Part shown: piece after piece, positions 1 to 7,386 of the stretch
Position numbering within the stretch: position 1 is the first letter of the stretch
Layout: each line of letters opens with the position of its first letter
Source: Scatosoma sp045577595
GTDB lineage: Bacteria; Bacillota; Clostridia; Christensenellales; Borkfalkiaceae
NCBI GenBank assembly: GCA_045577595.1
Contig: JAZNIR010000083.1
Span: forward strand, 1-28,377
Length of the DNA stretch: 28,377 nucleotides
Direction: 5' to 3'
The notes under the pieces: model-generated
Seen by the model: the letters and a program-made list of their open reading frames with translations, nothing else
Database searches by the model: none
Told to the model about the DNA's origin: nothing
Translations under genes and position numbers: made by a program

Positions 1-1201
1 CGCTGACGTTGGAAATATCGTAACATTCCATACGGCGGGGATATTTTTTTAACCCAAGTATTTCTTGCAAGCGTTTGCAAGCGTTTTTCGTCATATCGTT
101 TTTGTGTTTAATCTTATCGACGGACTTGGAAAGATATTCCCCCGCGTTTTTCTCCGCCATATCCAAAAGTTGCCGTTTTATCCCTTGTTTCGCGCAAATA
201 ATTTCCACTTTTTTGCCGTGCTTTTCTTGGAAATATTTTTCAAGCAATTCTTTTTCGCAATACGCTTGCGTGATAATTTCGTCGGGGAGTTCGTGATTGG
301 CGTAATATTGAATGATAAACGCCGTTAAAGCGTCCGTTTCCGAAAGAGACGCGTCTTCCAATGCAAAACTGCTACTGCCTTGCATAATACCGCTACGCGT
401 AACCAAAATATTTACCGCAGAATACAAAAAGTTTGTTTTCAAAGCGATAACGTCCGCGTTTAACGCGCGGTTTAACGATGTAATCCGTTTGGTTTTAAGC
501 TTGGTGAGCATAGAAAGTTTTTCACGGTATTCCATTGCCCGTTCGAATTCTTCGTTTTCGGCAAACTGCGCCATTTTCGCGCGTAAAATTTCTTCCGCCT
601 CTTCGTAATCCCCGTCGAGAAACGCCAACGTTTTCTTTACTTTTTCCGCGTATTCTTCTTTCGTGCAAAGCCCTGCGCAAGGCGCTGGACAGCGGTGCAA
701 ATGGTGCATTAAACAAGGTTTTTTCGCTTTTCCGTTAATCGGAGTTGCACAAGTGCGCACGTTATAAACGGACGCGATAACGTCCAATAAGTCCCCGCAA
801 CGTACCCCGCCCATAAACGGGCCGAAATATTTGCCGTCTTTTTTGATTTTCCGCGTAATGGATACGCGTGGAAATTCTTCCCGCGTATGCACTTTGATAT
901 ACGGATACGTTTTATCGTCTTTTAAAAGAATATTGTATTTGGGCTTGTACTTTTTAATTAAATTGTTTTCCAGCGCAAGCGCGTCGATTTCCGTTTGCGT
1001 GATGACGTAGTAAAAATCGGCGATACGTTCTACCATAGCGCTGACTTTTTCGCTCTTTTGCGAAGAATGGAAATATTGCCGAACGCGGTTTTTTAAAACA
1101 CGCGCCTTTCCCACGTATATCACTACGCCGTCTTTATCCAACATAACGTACACGCCCGGATTATCCGGCAAGAGTTTAAGTTTTTCTTGTAACGCGCTCA
1201 C
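1..1201 (-). CDS. uvrC: UvrC, excinuclease ABC subunit C (3' end cut by window edge)
   Basis: UvrC makes the dual incisions of nucleotide excision repair with UvrA and UvrB in the cytoplasm. About 400 of the usual roughly 600 residues are present; the C-terminal endonuclease half runs off the left edge. The N-terminal GIY-YIG nuclease domain is clear at residues 14-95 (GVYVMLDKDG, then VIYVGKA and LKNRVRQYF). A UVR motif that contacts UvrB follows around residues 200-235 (ILRAKMAQFAENEEFERA). I chose the GTG at 1201 because the protein then begins MSALQEKLKLLPDNPGVY, matching the family N-terminus; the nearby AAAGGG is rather close to the start. A good promoter lies upstream, so it is transcribed separately from arsR. 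Confidence 0.93.
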   Translation of the reverse strand, partial: MSALQEKLKLLPDNPGVYVMLDKDGVVIYVGKARVLKNRVRQYFHSSQKSEKVSAMVERIADFYYVITQTEIDALALENNLIKKYKPKYNILLKDDKTYPYIKVHTREEFPRVSITRKIKKDGKYFGPFMGGVRCGDLLDVIASVYNVRTCATPINGKAKKPCLMHHLHRCPAPCAGLCTKEEYAEKVKKTLAFLDGDYEEAEEILRAKMAQFAENEEFERAMEYREKLSMLTKLKTKRITSLNRALNADVIALKTNFLYSAVNILVTRSGIMQGSSSFALEDASLSETDALTAFIIQYYANHELPDEIITQAYCEKELLEKYFQEKHGKKVEIICAKQGIKRQLLDMAEKNAGEYLSKSVDKIKHKNDMTKNACKRLQEILGLKKYPRRMECYDISNVS

Positions 1202-1259
1202 TATCCCTTTCTACCGCCCTTACCGCTATTTTGCAAACGGCAAAATTTCTCCTATATAT

Positions 1260-1288
1260 ATTATATACCAATCCGTATAAATTTGCAA
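1260..1288 (-). promoter_or_regulatory. uvrC promoter
   Basis: On the minus strand the -35 box TTGCAA (1283-1288) and -10 box TATAAT (1260-1265) are exactly 17 bases apart. The leader of about 50 bases carries an AGGAG and a small inverted repeat (ATTTTGC at 1228-1234 against GCAAAAT at 1240-1246, 5-base loop) before the GTG start of uvrC. Confidence 0.75.
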
Positions 1289-1311
1289 GGAAATCAATAG
1301 AAAAAAACGAC

Positions 1312-1659
1312 TTAACAACCTAAAAATTCAATCCCTTTCAATAAAACGTCGTTAATGCAATCGTCCGTTAAACTGTAAAAAATCACCTTGCCTTGCCGAC
1401 AACATTTTACGATACCCGCGCTTTTTAAAAAGCGTAATTGATGCGAAACCGTCGTTTGATTTACCCCGATTAAGCGGGAAAGGTCGGTTACGCACAGCTC
1501 GCTGATGGCAAGCGCCGACAAAATTTTCACTCTCGTATAATCGGCAAACACCGAAAAAAAACATACCACCCCTTCCAAAATATCCCCTTGTGGTACGTAA
1601 TCTTCAATTAAGCTTTGCGTACGCTTGTCCAGCAATAACATTTGCGTCGTATTCGACAT
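1312..1659 (-). CDS. ArsR/SmtB-family metal-responsive repressor
   Basis: This 115-residue protein has the winged helix-turn-helix of the ArsR/SmtB family: ARVKILSAL-like helix near residues 41-50 (YTRVKILSAL), recognition helix around 65-80 (GVNQTTVSHQLRFLKSAG) and the wing QGKVIFYSL. Members of the family repress metal efflux genes and leave DNA when metal binds. The alpha-3 metal site usually reads ELCVCDL; here it is ELCVTDL (residues 54-60), so only the first Cys (Cys56) is kept. Other Cys at 33, 86, 87, 101 and 115 could contribute. It lies directly downstream of the copper ATPase gene on the same strand, with GGAGG before its ATG, so it probably controls that operon. Which metal it senses cannot be told from sequence. 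Confidence 0.85.
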   Translation of the reverse strand: MSNTTQMLLLDKRTQSLIEDYVPQGDILEGVVCFFSVFADYTRVKILSALAISELCVTDLSRLIGVNQTTVSHQLRFLKSAGIVKCCRQGKVIFYSLTDDCINDVLLKGIEFLGC

Positions 1660-1694
1660 ATTTACAATCCTCCATATGTTTGATTATAAATATG

Positions 1695-1727
1695 ATACCA
1701 CACAAAACGCTTGGTTTCGTGTGGTAT
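1695..1727 (-). terminator. Hairpin between copA and arsR
   Basis: A 14-base arm (1695-1708) pairs with 1714-1727 around a 5-base loop. The single non-Watson-Crick position is a G-U pair if read as minus-strand RNA but an A-C mismatch on the plus strand, which favours a structure in the copA-arsR transcript. There is no clean U-run after it, so it may attenuate readthrough into arsR rather than stop it, or serve as a DNA operator about 36 bases before the arsR start. Confidence 0.5.
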
Positions 1728-1766
1728 TTTGTCATAAAAAGCTTGTTTTTGTCTTTCTTTTTAAGT

Positions 1767-1976
1767 TTACAAAATTTTCTTTACTTCGTAGCCGGCTTCT
1801 ATAATCGGCGCGGAAAGTCGTTCGTTAGAAACTTCCGACGACAATTCGACAACCGCCGTTTTTTTCTTTAAATTGACTTCCACTTTTTCTACGCCGTCGA
1901 CGCTTTGCAACGCTTTCGTAACGTGCGCTACGCAATGCTGACACATCATTCCTTCAATTTTTATCGTCTTTTTCAT
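1767..1976 (-). CDS. copZ: Possible internal start giving free CopZ-like copper chaperone
   Basis: The last 69 codons of copA form a complete HMA domain that starts MKKTIKIEGMMCQHC, the usual N-terminus of a stand-alone CopZ. Just before its ATG the DNA reads AAGGAG, six bases, ATG, a good ribosome site. In the fusion this site is translated as the linker KKENG. The simplest reading is that a separate copZ lost the upstream copA stop codon and can still be translated alone. Whether free CopZ is made is an inference. E. coli obtains a CopA-derived chaperone from copA by frameshifting, so one gene giving both products has precedent. Confidence 0.5.
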   Translation of the reverse strand: MKKTIKIEGMMCQHCVAHVTKALQSVDGVEKVEVNLKKKTAVVELSSEVSNERLSAPIIEAGYEVKKIL

Positions 1977-4190
1977 ACCGTTCTCCTTCTTATTTATATT
2001 TTTTTCACGCCCGAACGAATTCAATCGGAGCGCGTTCGTTACAACGAAAAGCGAACTTAAACTCATACAAAGGGACGCTATCATTGGATTGAGCGCCAAT
2101 CCTGCAAACGCGAACGCGCCACCCGCAATCGGAATCGCCACACAATTATAGAAAAACGCCCAAAATAAATTTTGCTTGATGTTTTTAACCGTCGCTTTAC
2201 TTAAATCAATCGCCGTATTGACAAGCCGTATATCCCCACGAGAAAGTACGATATCCGCGCTGTCAATCGCTACGTCCGTACCGTTGCCCATCGCAATTCC
2301 TACGTCCGCCTCTTTTAATGCGGGGCTGTCGTTAATGCCGTCTCCTACCATTGCCACGAAACCACCTACCGCGCGCACCCGTTGCACGGCTTCCGCCTTA
2401 TCCTTTGGCAACGCTTCGGCGAAATATTCGTCGATTCCCGCTTGCGTAGCAATCGCTTTCGCCACTTTCTCGTTATCACCTGTCAACATTGCCACGCGAA
2501 TATGCTTTTTCTTCATTTCTGCAACCGTTACACCGCTTTCGTCTTTTAAGGTATCCGCTACGACAAAGACCGCCAAAAGTTTTTTCTCGTCCGCTAAAAA
2601 CACGGCGGTTTTTCCTAATTTTGCGTATTTTTCTTCCAATTCGTACGCCCGTTTATCGTCCGTCTTTCCAAGCAATCGACGATTTCCTAAACGGTAGGTT
2701 TTACTTTCGTATTTCGCCACTGCCCCTTGCCCGACTTTATAAACGTAATCTTCCAGCGTTATTTTTTCCTTATCCGACAAAAATTCGTTTGCAAACGTTT
2801 GCACGCAAACGGCAATCGGGTGATTAGAACGGCTTTCTATGCCGTACGCTAAACTTAACGCAAAATCCTTTTCCACGAAATATTCCGCATCGGTAACGCG
2901 CGGTTCTCCAACGGTGAGCGTCGCCGTTTTATCAAGCAATATGCAGTTTATATTTTGCGCCTTTTGTAACGTTTCCGCGTCTTTATACAAAATCCCAAGC
3001 GACATGCCTTTCCCCGTCGCCGCCATTACGGCTACGGGCGTTGCAAGCCCTAACGAACACGGGCAAGAAATCACCAATACGCTGATTGCAAAATTCGCCG
3101 AACGGGCGATATCTTTCGTAATAGCATACCAAATGGTAAACACGATTAACGATAAAAACACGACGACGGGAACGAACACACCCGCTATTTTGTCCGCCGT
3201 TTTTTGAATAGGCGCTTTGCTTGCCCCCGCGTTTTTTACCATTTTCACGATTTGGGAAAGGGTGGTATCCGCGCCGACCTTTTCCGCCAAAATTTTTAAA
3301 AACCCGCTTTTTACAATGTCCGCGCCCGTTACCTTATCCCCTTCTTGCACTTCAATCGGCAAGCTTTCGCCTGTAACCGCCGCTCTGTCCACGAAACCGT
3401 GCCCTTCGATAATTTTTCCGTCTACGGGAATATATTCCCCTTGTTTCACGATTAAAACGTCGCCGACGGCAAGCGAAGAAAAGGGCGTGCTTACCGTTTT
3501 GCCGTCTTTTTCTACCGTTACCGTATTCGGCATTAGTTTGATAAGTTTTTCGATTTCCAGCCCCGTTTTCCGTTTGGACTTTTCTTCCAACCATTTCCCA
3601 AGCGTAACGAGAGCCAAAATCATTCCCGCTGATTCGTAAAAGAAATGAAAATGCCCGTGCAATTTATTTAAATATAATAAAACGGTAAATACAAGGCTGT
3701 ACCCAAACGATACGCCCGAACCGAGCGCAACAAGCGTATCCATATTCGGCGCGCCTTTAAAGAGCGCTTTCGTTCCGCTTGTAAAAAATTTAAAATTGAT
3801 TACGCTTACAAAAAGCGCAAAAACCGCTTGCAACACAACGCTTATTTTGTCGCTGGGTTGTGGCAAGGAAATCATACCGCCCATAGAAAAATACATCAAA
3901 GGCAATAAGAAAATCAACGATAAGAAAAATCTTTTCTTTAATTTATTCGGTTGCGGTTTACTTGCCTTTAATTCGTTTTCGTCGTATTCGCCAACGCCGT
4001 AACCAAGCGATTGTACGGCGTCAAAAATAACCGTTTTATCCATTTTCGTTTCGTCGTATTCCACCGTCATACGCTCGCCCATTAACGAAACTTCCACGCT
4101 TTTTACGCCGTCTAATTTTTTAACGGTACGCTCAATACCCGCGCTACAAGCCGAACAAGTCATTCCCGTTACGCTAAATATTTCTTTCAT
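1767..4190 (-). CDS. copA: Copper-exporting P1B-type ATPase with C-terminal CopZ-like domain
   Basis: This 807-residue membrane pump is of the Cu+ export class. In order: an N-terminal HMA domain (GMTCSAC, residues 9-15); membrane helices from about 87; the actuator TGES (273-276); the metal-gating helix SCPCSLG (375-381); the phosphorylation site DKTATLT (420-426, Asp420); SNHP (455-458), where the family has SEHP; TGDN (570-573); GDGIND (616-621); and the last pair of membrane helices ending near 722. A second HMA domain with GMMCQHC (747-753) follows a short linker. Gly is normally found where Ala423 sits in DKTGT. The C-terminal HMA looks like a fused CopZ chaperone with its own ribosome site. 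A strong promoter lies upstream, and an ArsR-type regulator gene follows. Confidence 0.93.
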   Translation of the reverse strand: MKEIFSVTGMTCSACSAGIERTVKKLDGVKSVEVSLMGERMTVEYDETKMDKTVIFDAVQSLGYGVGEYDENELKASKPQPNKLKKRFFLSLIFLLPLMYFSMGGMISLPQPSDKISVVLQAVFALFVSVINFKFFTSGTKALFKGAPNMDTLVALGSGVSFGYSLVFTVLLYLNKLHGHFHFFYESAGMILALVTLGKWLEEKSKRKTGLEIEKLIKLMPNTVTVEKDGKTVSTPFSSLAVGDVLIVKQGEYIPVDGKIIEGHGFVDRAAVTGESLPIEVQEGDKVTGADIVKSGFLKILAEKVGADTTLSQIVKMVKNAGASKAPIQKTADKIAGVFVPVVVFLSLIVFTIWYAITKDIARSANFAISVLVISCPCSLGLATPVAVMAATGKGMSLGILYKDAETLQKAQNINCILLDKTATLTVGEPRVTDAEYFVEKDFALSLAYGIESRSNHPIAVCVQTFANEFLSDKEKITLEDYVYKVGQGAVAKYESKTYRLGNRRLLGKTDDKRAYELEEKYAKLGKTAVFLADEKKLLAVFVVADTLKDESGVTVAEMKKKHIRVAMLTGDNEKVAKAIATQAGIDEYFAEALPKDKAEAVQRVRAVGGFVAMVGDGINDSPALKEADVGIAMGNGTDVAIDSADIVLSRGDIRLVNTAIDLSKATVKNIKQNLFWAFFYNCVAIPIAGGAFAFAGLALNPMIASLCMSLSSLFVVTNALRLNSFGREKNINKKENGMKKTIKIEGMMCQHCVAHVTKALQSVDGVEKVEVNLKKKTAVVELSSEVSNERLSAPIIEAGYEVKKIL

Positions 4191-4217
4191 TTTTATACCT
4201 ATCCTTTATTCTTTATA

Positions 4218-4246
4218 AGTATAACCTTTTTCAAGAAAAAAGTCAA
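4218..4246 (-). promoter_or_regulatory. copA promoter
   Basis: On the minus strand TTGACT (4241-4246) and TATACT (4218-4223) are 17 bases apart. The spacer holds a short inverted repeat, CTTTTTTCTTGAAAAAGG, that a repressor could occupy. Confidence 0.75.
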
Positions 4247-4256
4247 GTAAATAAAT

Positions 4257-4272
4257 ATTAACCGTAGTTAAT
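4257..4272. promoter_or_regulatory. Inverted repeat upstream of copA -35 box, possible operator
   Basis: ATTAAC (4257-4262) and GTTAAT (4267-4272) form a perfect 6-base inverted repeat around CGTA, about 10 bases upstream of the copA -35 box. It could be an ArsR-type operator. The match is short in AT-rich DNA, so this is tentative. Confidence 0.3.
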
Positions 4273-4290
4273 TTATCGAATATTTTTTAA

Positions 4291-4325
4291 ACGCAAAAAG
4301 ACGGGCTGACCTACGCCACCCGTCT
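4291..4325 (-). terminator. Rho-independent terminator after rpmF
   Basis: Read on the minus strand, AGACGGG (4319-4325) pairs with CCCGTCT (4299-4305) and is followed by TTTTTGCG. It lies just past the rpmF stop and ends the yceD-rpmF transcript before the copA promoter. Confidence 0.8.
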
Positions 4326-4347
4326 AATCATTTTGCATAGACGAAAA

Positions 4348-4539
4348 TTAGTTCGCTTTTTCTTCTTTTTGCGCAACGACTTCCGCGCCGTTGTAGAAAC
4401 CGCAGTTTTTGCAAACTTTGTGCGATTCGTACAATTCGTGGCAATGCGGGCATTCTACAAGCGTAGCTGCCGTTGCCTTATAGTTTGCAAATCTTTTATT
4501 CGTTCTGCTTTTGGATTGTTTGCTCTTGGGTACTGCCAT
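4348..4539 (-). CDS. rpmF: Ribosomal protein bL32
   Basis: This 63-residue protein is a large-subunit ribosomal protein. It begins MAVPKSKQSKSRTNKR, typical of L32, and carries a zinc ribbon with two CxxC pairs (CPHC and CKNC). GAGAGGTG precedes the ATG. It follows yceD, its usual partner in bacteria. Confidence 0.96.
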   Translation of the reverse strand: MAVPKSKQSKSRTNKRFANYKATAATLVECPHCHELYESHKVCKNCGFYNGAEVVAQKEEKAN

Positions 4540-4577
4540 AATAACACCTCTCGTTTTTCTTTTTCGTTTTTAATGTT

Positions 4578-4976
4578 TTATAAAATAGATTGACAATCTT
4601 CTCCGCAAGAAAGGACGAACGGCATATTCACCACGATTGCGTCGTCGATTGCTTTTTTTAAATCCACCACGCCGTTGGTATAAGCGTAATCTTCGGGATT
4701 TTTCGTCGGTTGAAAATACGCGTCTAACTCGCCTTCTACAAAATTCACAGCGTCTTTTAAACAACGGGAACATTGTCCTTCCAACTGATACGATACCGTT
4801 CCTTTAATTTCCAGCGAATCGTCTTCAAACAGCTCGTAATCAAACTGCACTTTTACGTCGCCCGCAAATTTTACGAACGGGATTTCAATCAAATCGTTGG
4901 GAGCGGAATAATCAAATTCCATATGCCCTACGTACTTCTTTTGCGCGTTGAGTTTTCTAATATCAATTATCATCAT
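4578..4976 (-). CDS. yceD: YceD/DUF177 family protein, shortened C-terminus
   Basis: This 132-residue protein belongs to the DUF177 (YceD) family, which is encoded next to rpmF across bacteria and has been linked to 23S rRNA maturation. The family CxRC motif is present (CSRCLKDA, about residues 70-77). The usual C-terminal stretch, an EDC followed by GLCPxCG and a hydrophilic tail, is cut: the protein stops at LSCGEDCQSIL, right after EDC. Clostridial homologues are usually around 160-180 residues. The start could be either of two adjacent ATGs (4976 or 4973). No clear ribosome site precedes them and the promoter is only about 17 bases upstream. Confidence 0.85.
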   Translation of the reverse strand: MMIIDIRKLNAQKKYVGHMEFDYSAPNDLIEIPFVKFAGDVKVQFDYELFEDDSLEIKGTVSYQLEGQCSRCLKDAVNFVEGELDAYFQPTKNPEDYAYTNGVVDLKKAIDDAIVVNMPFVLSCGEDCQSIL

Positions 4977-4992
4977 AAAACCAAGCTTATCA

Positions 4993-5021
4993 AGTATAGT
5001 ATATTTCTACGACTTTGTCAA
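4993..5021 (-). promoter_or_regulatory. yceD-rpmF promoter
   Basis: On the minus strand a consensus TTGACA (5016-5021) and TATACT (4993-4998) are exactly 17 bases apart. The expected transcription start near 4986 leaves a leader of only about 10 bases before the yceD ATG. An inverted repeat, TTGTCAA against TTGACAA with an A-rich loop, overlaps the -35 box and might be an operator. Confidence 0.8.
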
Positions 5022-5049
5022 CTTTTTTTTGACAAGTTTTTACGATTTT

Positions 5050-6243
5050 TTATAATAATTCTACGGTTTCTCTCGCAATTACCAGTTCTTCGTTGGTGGG
5101 AATGATTAAAACTTTCACTTTCGAATTTTTACCCGTAATATCACGAATCACCCCTTTGTTCTTTTCCAAGTTCTTTTCTTCGTCAATTTCCAAGCCTAAA
5201 TATTGCATATTTTGACAAATCGCCGAACGAACGCACTCGGTGTTTTCACCAACGCCCGCCGTAAATACGATACAATCCACGCCGTTCATTGCCGCCGCAT
5301 ACGCGCCCACGTATTTCTTGCACGCATACGAGAACATATCCAGCGCAAGTTGCGCGCGTTTATTGCCTTTATCCGCAGCCGCCGTTAAATCGCGAAAATC
5401 ACTGGAAACACCCGAAATACCGCTCATACCGCATTGTTTATTTAAATACGTCAGCATTTCCGAAACGTCCATACCTTCTTTCTTTGCAAGGTATTCCGCC
5501 GCCGCGTAGTCGATATCCCCACTACGCGTACCCATAGGTACGCCCGCCAAAGGGGTAAAGCCCATAGACGTATCCACGCATTTTCCACCGTCCACTGCCG
5601 TTATCGACGAGCCGTTGCCAAGATGACACGTTACGATTTTTAATTCTTCCGGCTTTTTACCCAAATATTTCGCCGCTTCTTGGGAAACGAATTTATGGCT
5701 CGTGCCGTGCGCGCCGTAACGTCTGATTTTATATTTTTCGTAATCTTCGTATTTAATCCCGTACATATACGCGTACTCGGGCATTGTAAAATGGAATCCC
5801 GTATCGAATACAAGCCCCATCGGCGTATTCGGCATAGCCGCGCGACAAGCGTTTACCCCAACGATAGCCGCAGGGTTGTGCAAAGGCGCAAGGTCTTTGA
5901 TTTCTTCCATAATTTTCATCGTTTCGTCCGTAACGAGCGTAGGTTTTTTAAACGCTTCGCCCGACGCCACGACGCGGTGTCCAACGGCGTCGATTTCGTC
6001 CATCGAAGAAATAACCCCCGTTTTTGTATCGGTAAGCGCTTTTAATACCAGCGAAACCGCTACGTTATGATTGGGCATATCTTGTTCGACGACGACTTCC
6101 GTGCCTTTTGCTTTATGGGTAAGTTTCGAGCCGTTAATGCCGATTCTTTCGCAATTCCCTTTTGCGATTACCCCTTCCGTTTCCATATCAATCAGTTGAT
6201 ATTTTAAAGAAGAACTTCCCGAATTGATAACAAGTACTTTCAT
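5050..6243 (-). CDS. ackA: Acetate kinase
   Basis: This 397-residue enzyme converts acetyl phosphate and ADP to acetate and ATP in the cytoplasm, the energy-yielding end of acetate fermentation. The family features are all visible: N-terminal VLVINSGSSSLKYQLID, VGHRVVASGE, FDTGFHFTMP, YGAHGTSHKFV, CHLGNGSSI, DTSMGFTPLAG, GVSSDFRD, VFTAGVGENT and a C-terminal PTNEELVIARET. Length is normal for the family. GGGAGAG precedes the ATG, 18 bases after the pta stop, so the two form an operon. I see no good terminator after it, so some reading into yceD-rpmF is possible. Confidence 0.98.
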   Translation of the reverse strand: MKVLVINSGSSSLKYQLIDMETEGVIAKGNCERIGINGSKLTHKAKGTEVVVEQDMPNHNVAVSLVLKALTDTKTGVISSMDEIDAVGHRVVASGEAFKKPTLVTDETMKIMEEIKDLAPLHNPAAIVGVNACRAAMPNTPMGLVFDTGFHFTMPEYAYMYGIKYEDYEKYKIRRYGAHGTSHKFVSQEAAKYLGKKPEELKIVTCHLGNGSSITAVDGGKCVDTSMGFTPLAGVPMGTRSGDIDYAAAEYLAKKEGMDVSEMLTYLNKQCGMSGISGVSSDFRDLTAAADKGNKRAQLALDMFSYACKKYVGAYAAAMNGVDCIVFTAGVGENTECVRSAICQNMQYLGLEIDEEKNLEKNKGVIRDITGKNSKVKVLIIPTNEELVIARETVELL

Positions 6244-6261
6244 TTTTTTACTCTCCCGTAA

Positions 6262-7257
6262 TTAAAGTTGCGTTTGCAACGCCGTAATTGCAACGGCTGC
6301 AACGATATCTTCCGATTTACACCCTCTCGATAAATCGTTGAGCGGTTTTGCAAAACCTTGACAAATAGGGCCAACAGCCATAAACCCACCAAGCCGTTCG
6401 GCAATTTTATAACCGATATTCGCTGCTTGTAAATCGGGGAATACGAATACGTTGGCTTTTCCCGCAACGTCCGAATCGGGCGCTTTTAAGCTCGCTACGG
6501 AAGGCACGATTGCCGCGTCGAATTGCAATTCGCCGTCCAATTTTAAATCGGGGGCTTTTTCTTTCGCGATTTTCGTCGCTTCCGCTACAAGCGTTACGTT
6601 ATCGTGTTTTGCGCTACCTTTCGTCGAGAAAGAAAGCATAGCCACTCTCGGCTCGATACCCGCAATCGCTTTTGCCGATTGCGCCGTCGCGATTGCCAAA
6701 TCCGCAAGTCCTTCACTGGTGTAGGTGGGATTTAAACCGCAGTCAGCAAACACCACCAGCCCGTCGGGACAATAGGGATTGCCTTGTTCGGGACAAATCA
6801 TAAGGTTGAAACTGGAAACGGCGGACGCGCCTTTTGCCGTTTTAATGATTTGAAGTCCCGGACGAAGGGTATTCGCCGTAGAATGGCACGCGCCGGAAAC
6901 AAGCCCGTCTACGTCCCCCATTTTTAACATCATAGCGCCGAAATACGTGCCGTCTTGCAAAAGTTTTTCCGCTTGGTCGGGCGTCATACCTTTCGACGCG
7001 CGGATTTCGCAAAGTTTTGCGTTATACGTTGCAAGCTTGTCCGACGTGAGCGGATTTACGATTTCCACGCCCGTTAAATCCACTTCGGGATTGTCTTTTT
7101 TAATTTGTTCGGGATTGCCGAGCAAAACGATTTTCGCAACGCCTTCTTTCGTTGCGTCAGCCGCCGCTTTTACCACCCGTTTATCTTCCCCTTCGCAAAG
7201 AACGATGGTTTTTTGTAAAGCTTTTGCTTTTGCCTTAATTTGTTCAAGAACGTTCAT
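6262..7257 (-). CDS. pta: Phosphate acetyltransferase
   Basis: This 331-residue enzyme converts acetyl-CoA and phosphate to acetyl phosphate, which the neighbouring acetate kinase uses. The family is recognisable from IVLCEGEDKRVVKAA near the N-terminus, LVSGACHSTANTLRPGLQIIK in the middle, MLSFSTKGSAKH and a C-terminal NDLSRGCKSEDIVAA. It is the short, single-domain clostridial form. GAGAGGT precedes the ATG. It is the first gene of the pta-ackA operon and has a strong promoter upstream. Confidence 0.98.
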   Translation of the reverse strand: MNVLEQIKAKAKALQKTIVLCEGEDKRVVKAAADATKEGVAKIVLLGNPEQIKKDNPEVDLTGVEIVNPLTSDKLATYNAKLCEIRASKGMTPDQAEKLLQDGTYFGAMMLKMGDVDGLVSGACHSTANTLRPGLQIIKTAKGASAVSSFNLMICPEQGNPYCPDGLVVFADCGLNPTYTSEGLADLAIATAQSAKAIAGIEPRVAMLSFSTKGSAKHDNVTLVAEATKIAKEKAPDLKLDGELQFDAAIVPSVASLKAPDSDVAGKANVFVFPDLQAANIGYKIAERLGGFMAVGPICQGFAKPLNDLSRGCKSEDIVAAVAITALQTQL

Positions 7258-7338
7258 ATTCTACCTCTCAAAACGCTTTATTATTTTTTATTTTTCGTGT
7301 ATAATATAGACAACGAGTCTTTATACGCTCTATATTTA

Positions 7339-7367
7339 ATTATAGCACACATTTTTTTTAATGTAAA
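7339..7367 (-). promoter_or_regulatory. pta-ackA promoter
   Basis: On the minus strand TTTACA (7362-7367) and TATAAT (7339-7344) are 17 bases apart, and the -10 box has the extended TGC in front. The 5' leader would be about 75 bases. The divergent tmcAL gene starts only 20 bases from the -35 box. A TATAAT at 7300-7305 on the plus strand could serve tmcAL, but its -35 box is poor. Confidence 0.75.
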
Positions 7368-7386
7368 GGGAATAAAGAGAAGAAAA

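Noticed and set aside
1235..1254. Five-codon leader ORF from TTG in the uvrC leader
   Set aside because: The AGGAG is well placed, but five codons from a TTG start could easily be chance.
7240..7386. Upstream extension of tmcAL by 49 codons
   Set aside because: It overlaps the pta start and promoter, and the family N-terminus begins at 7387.
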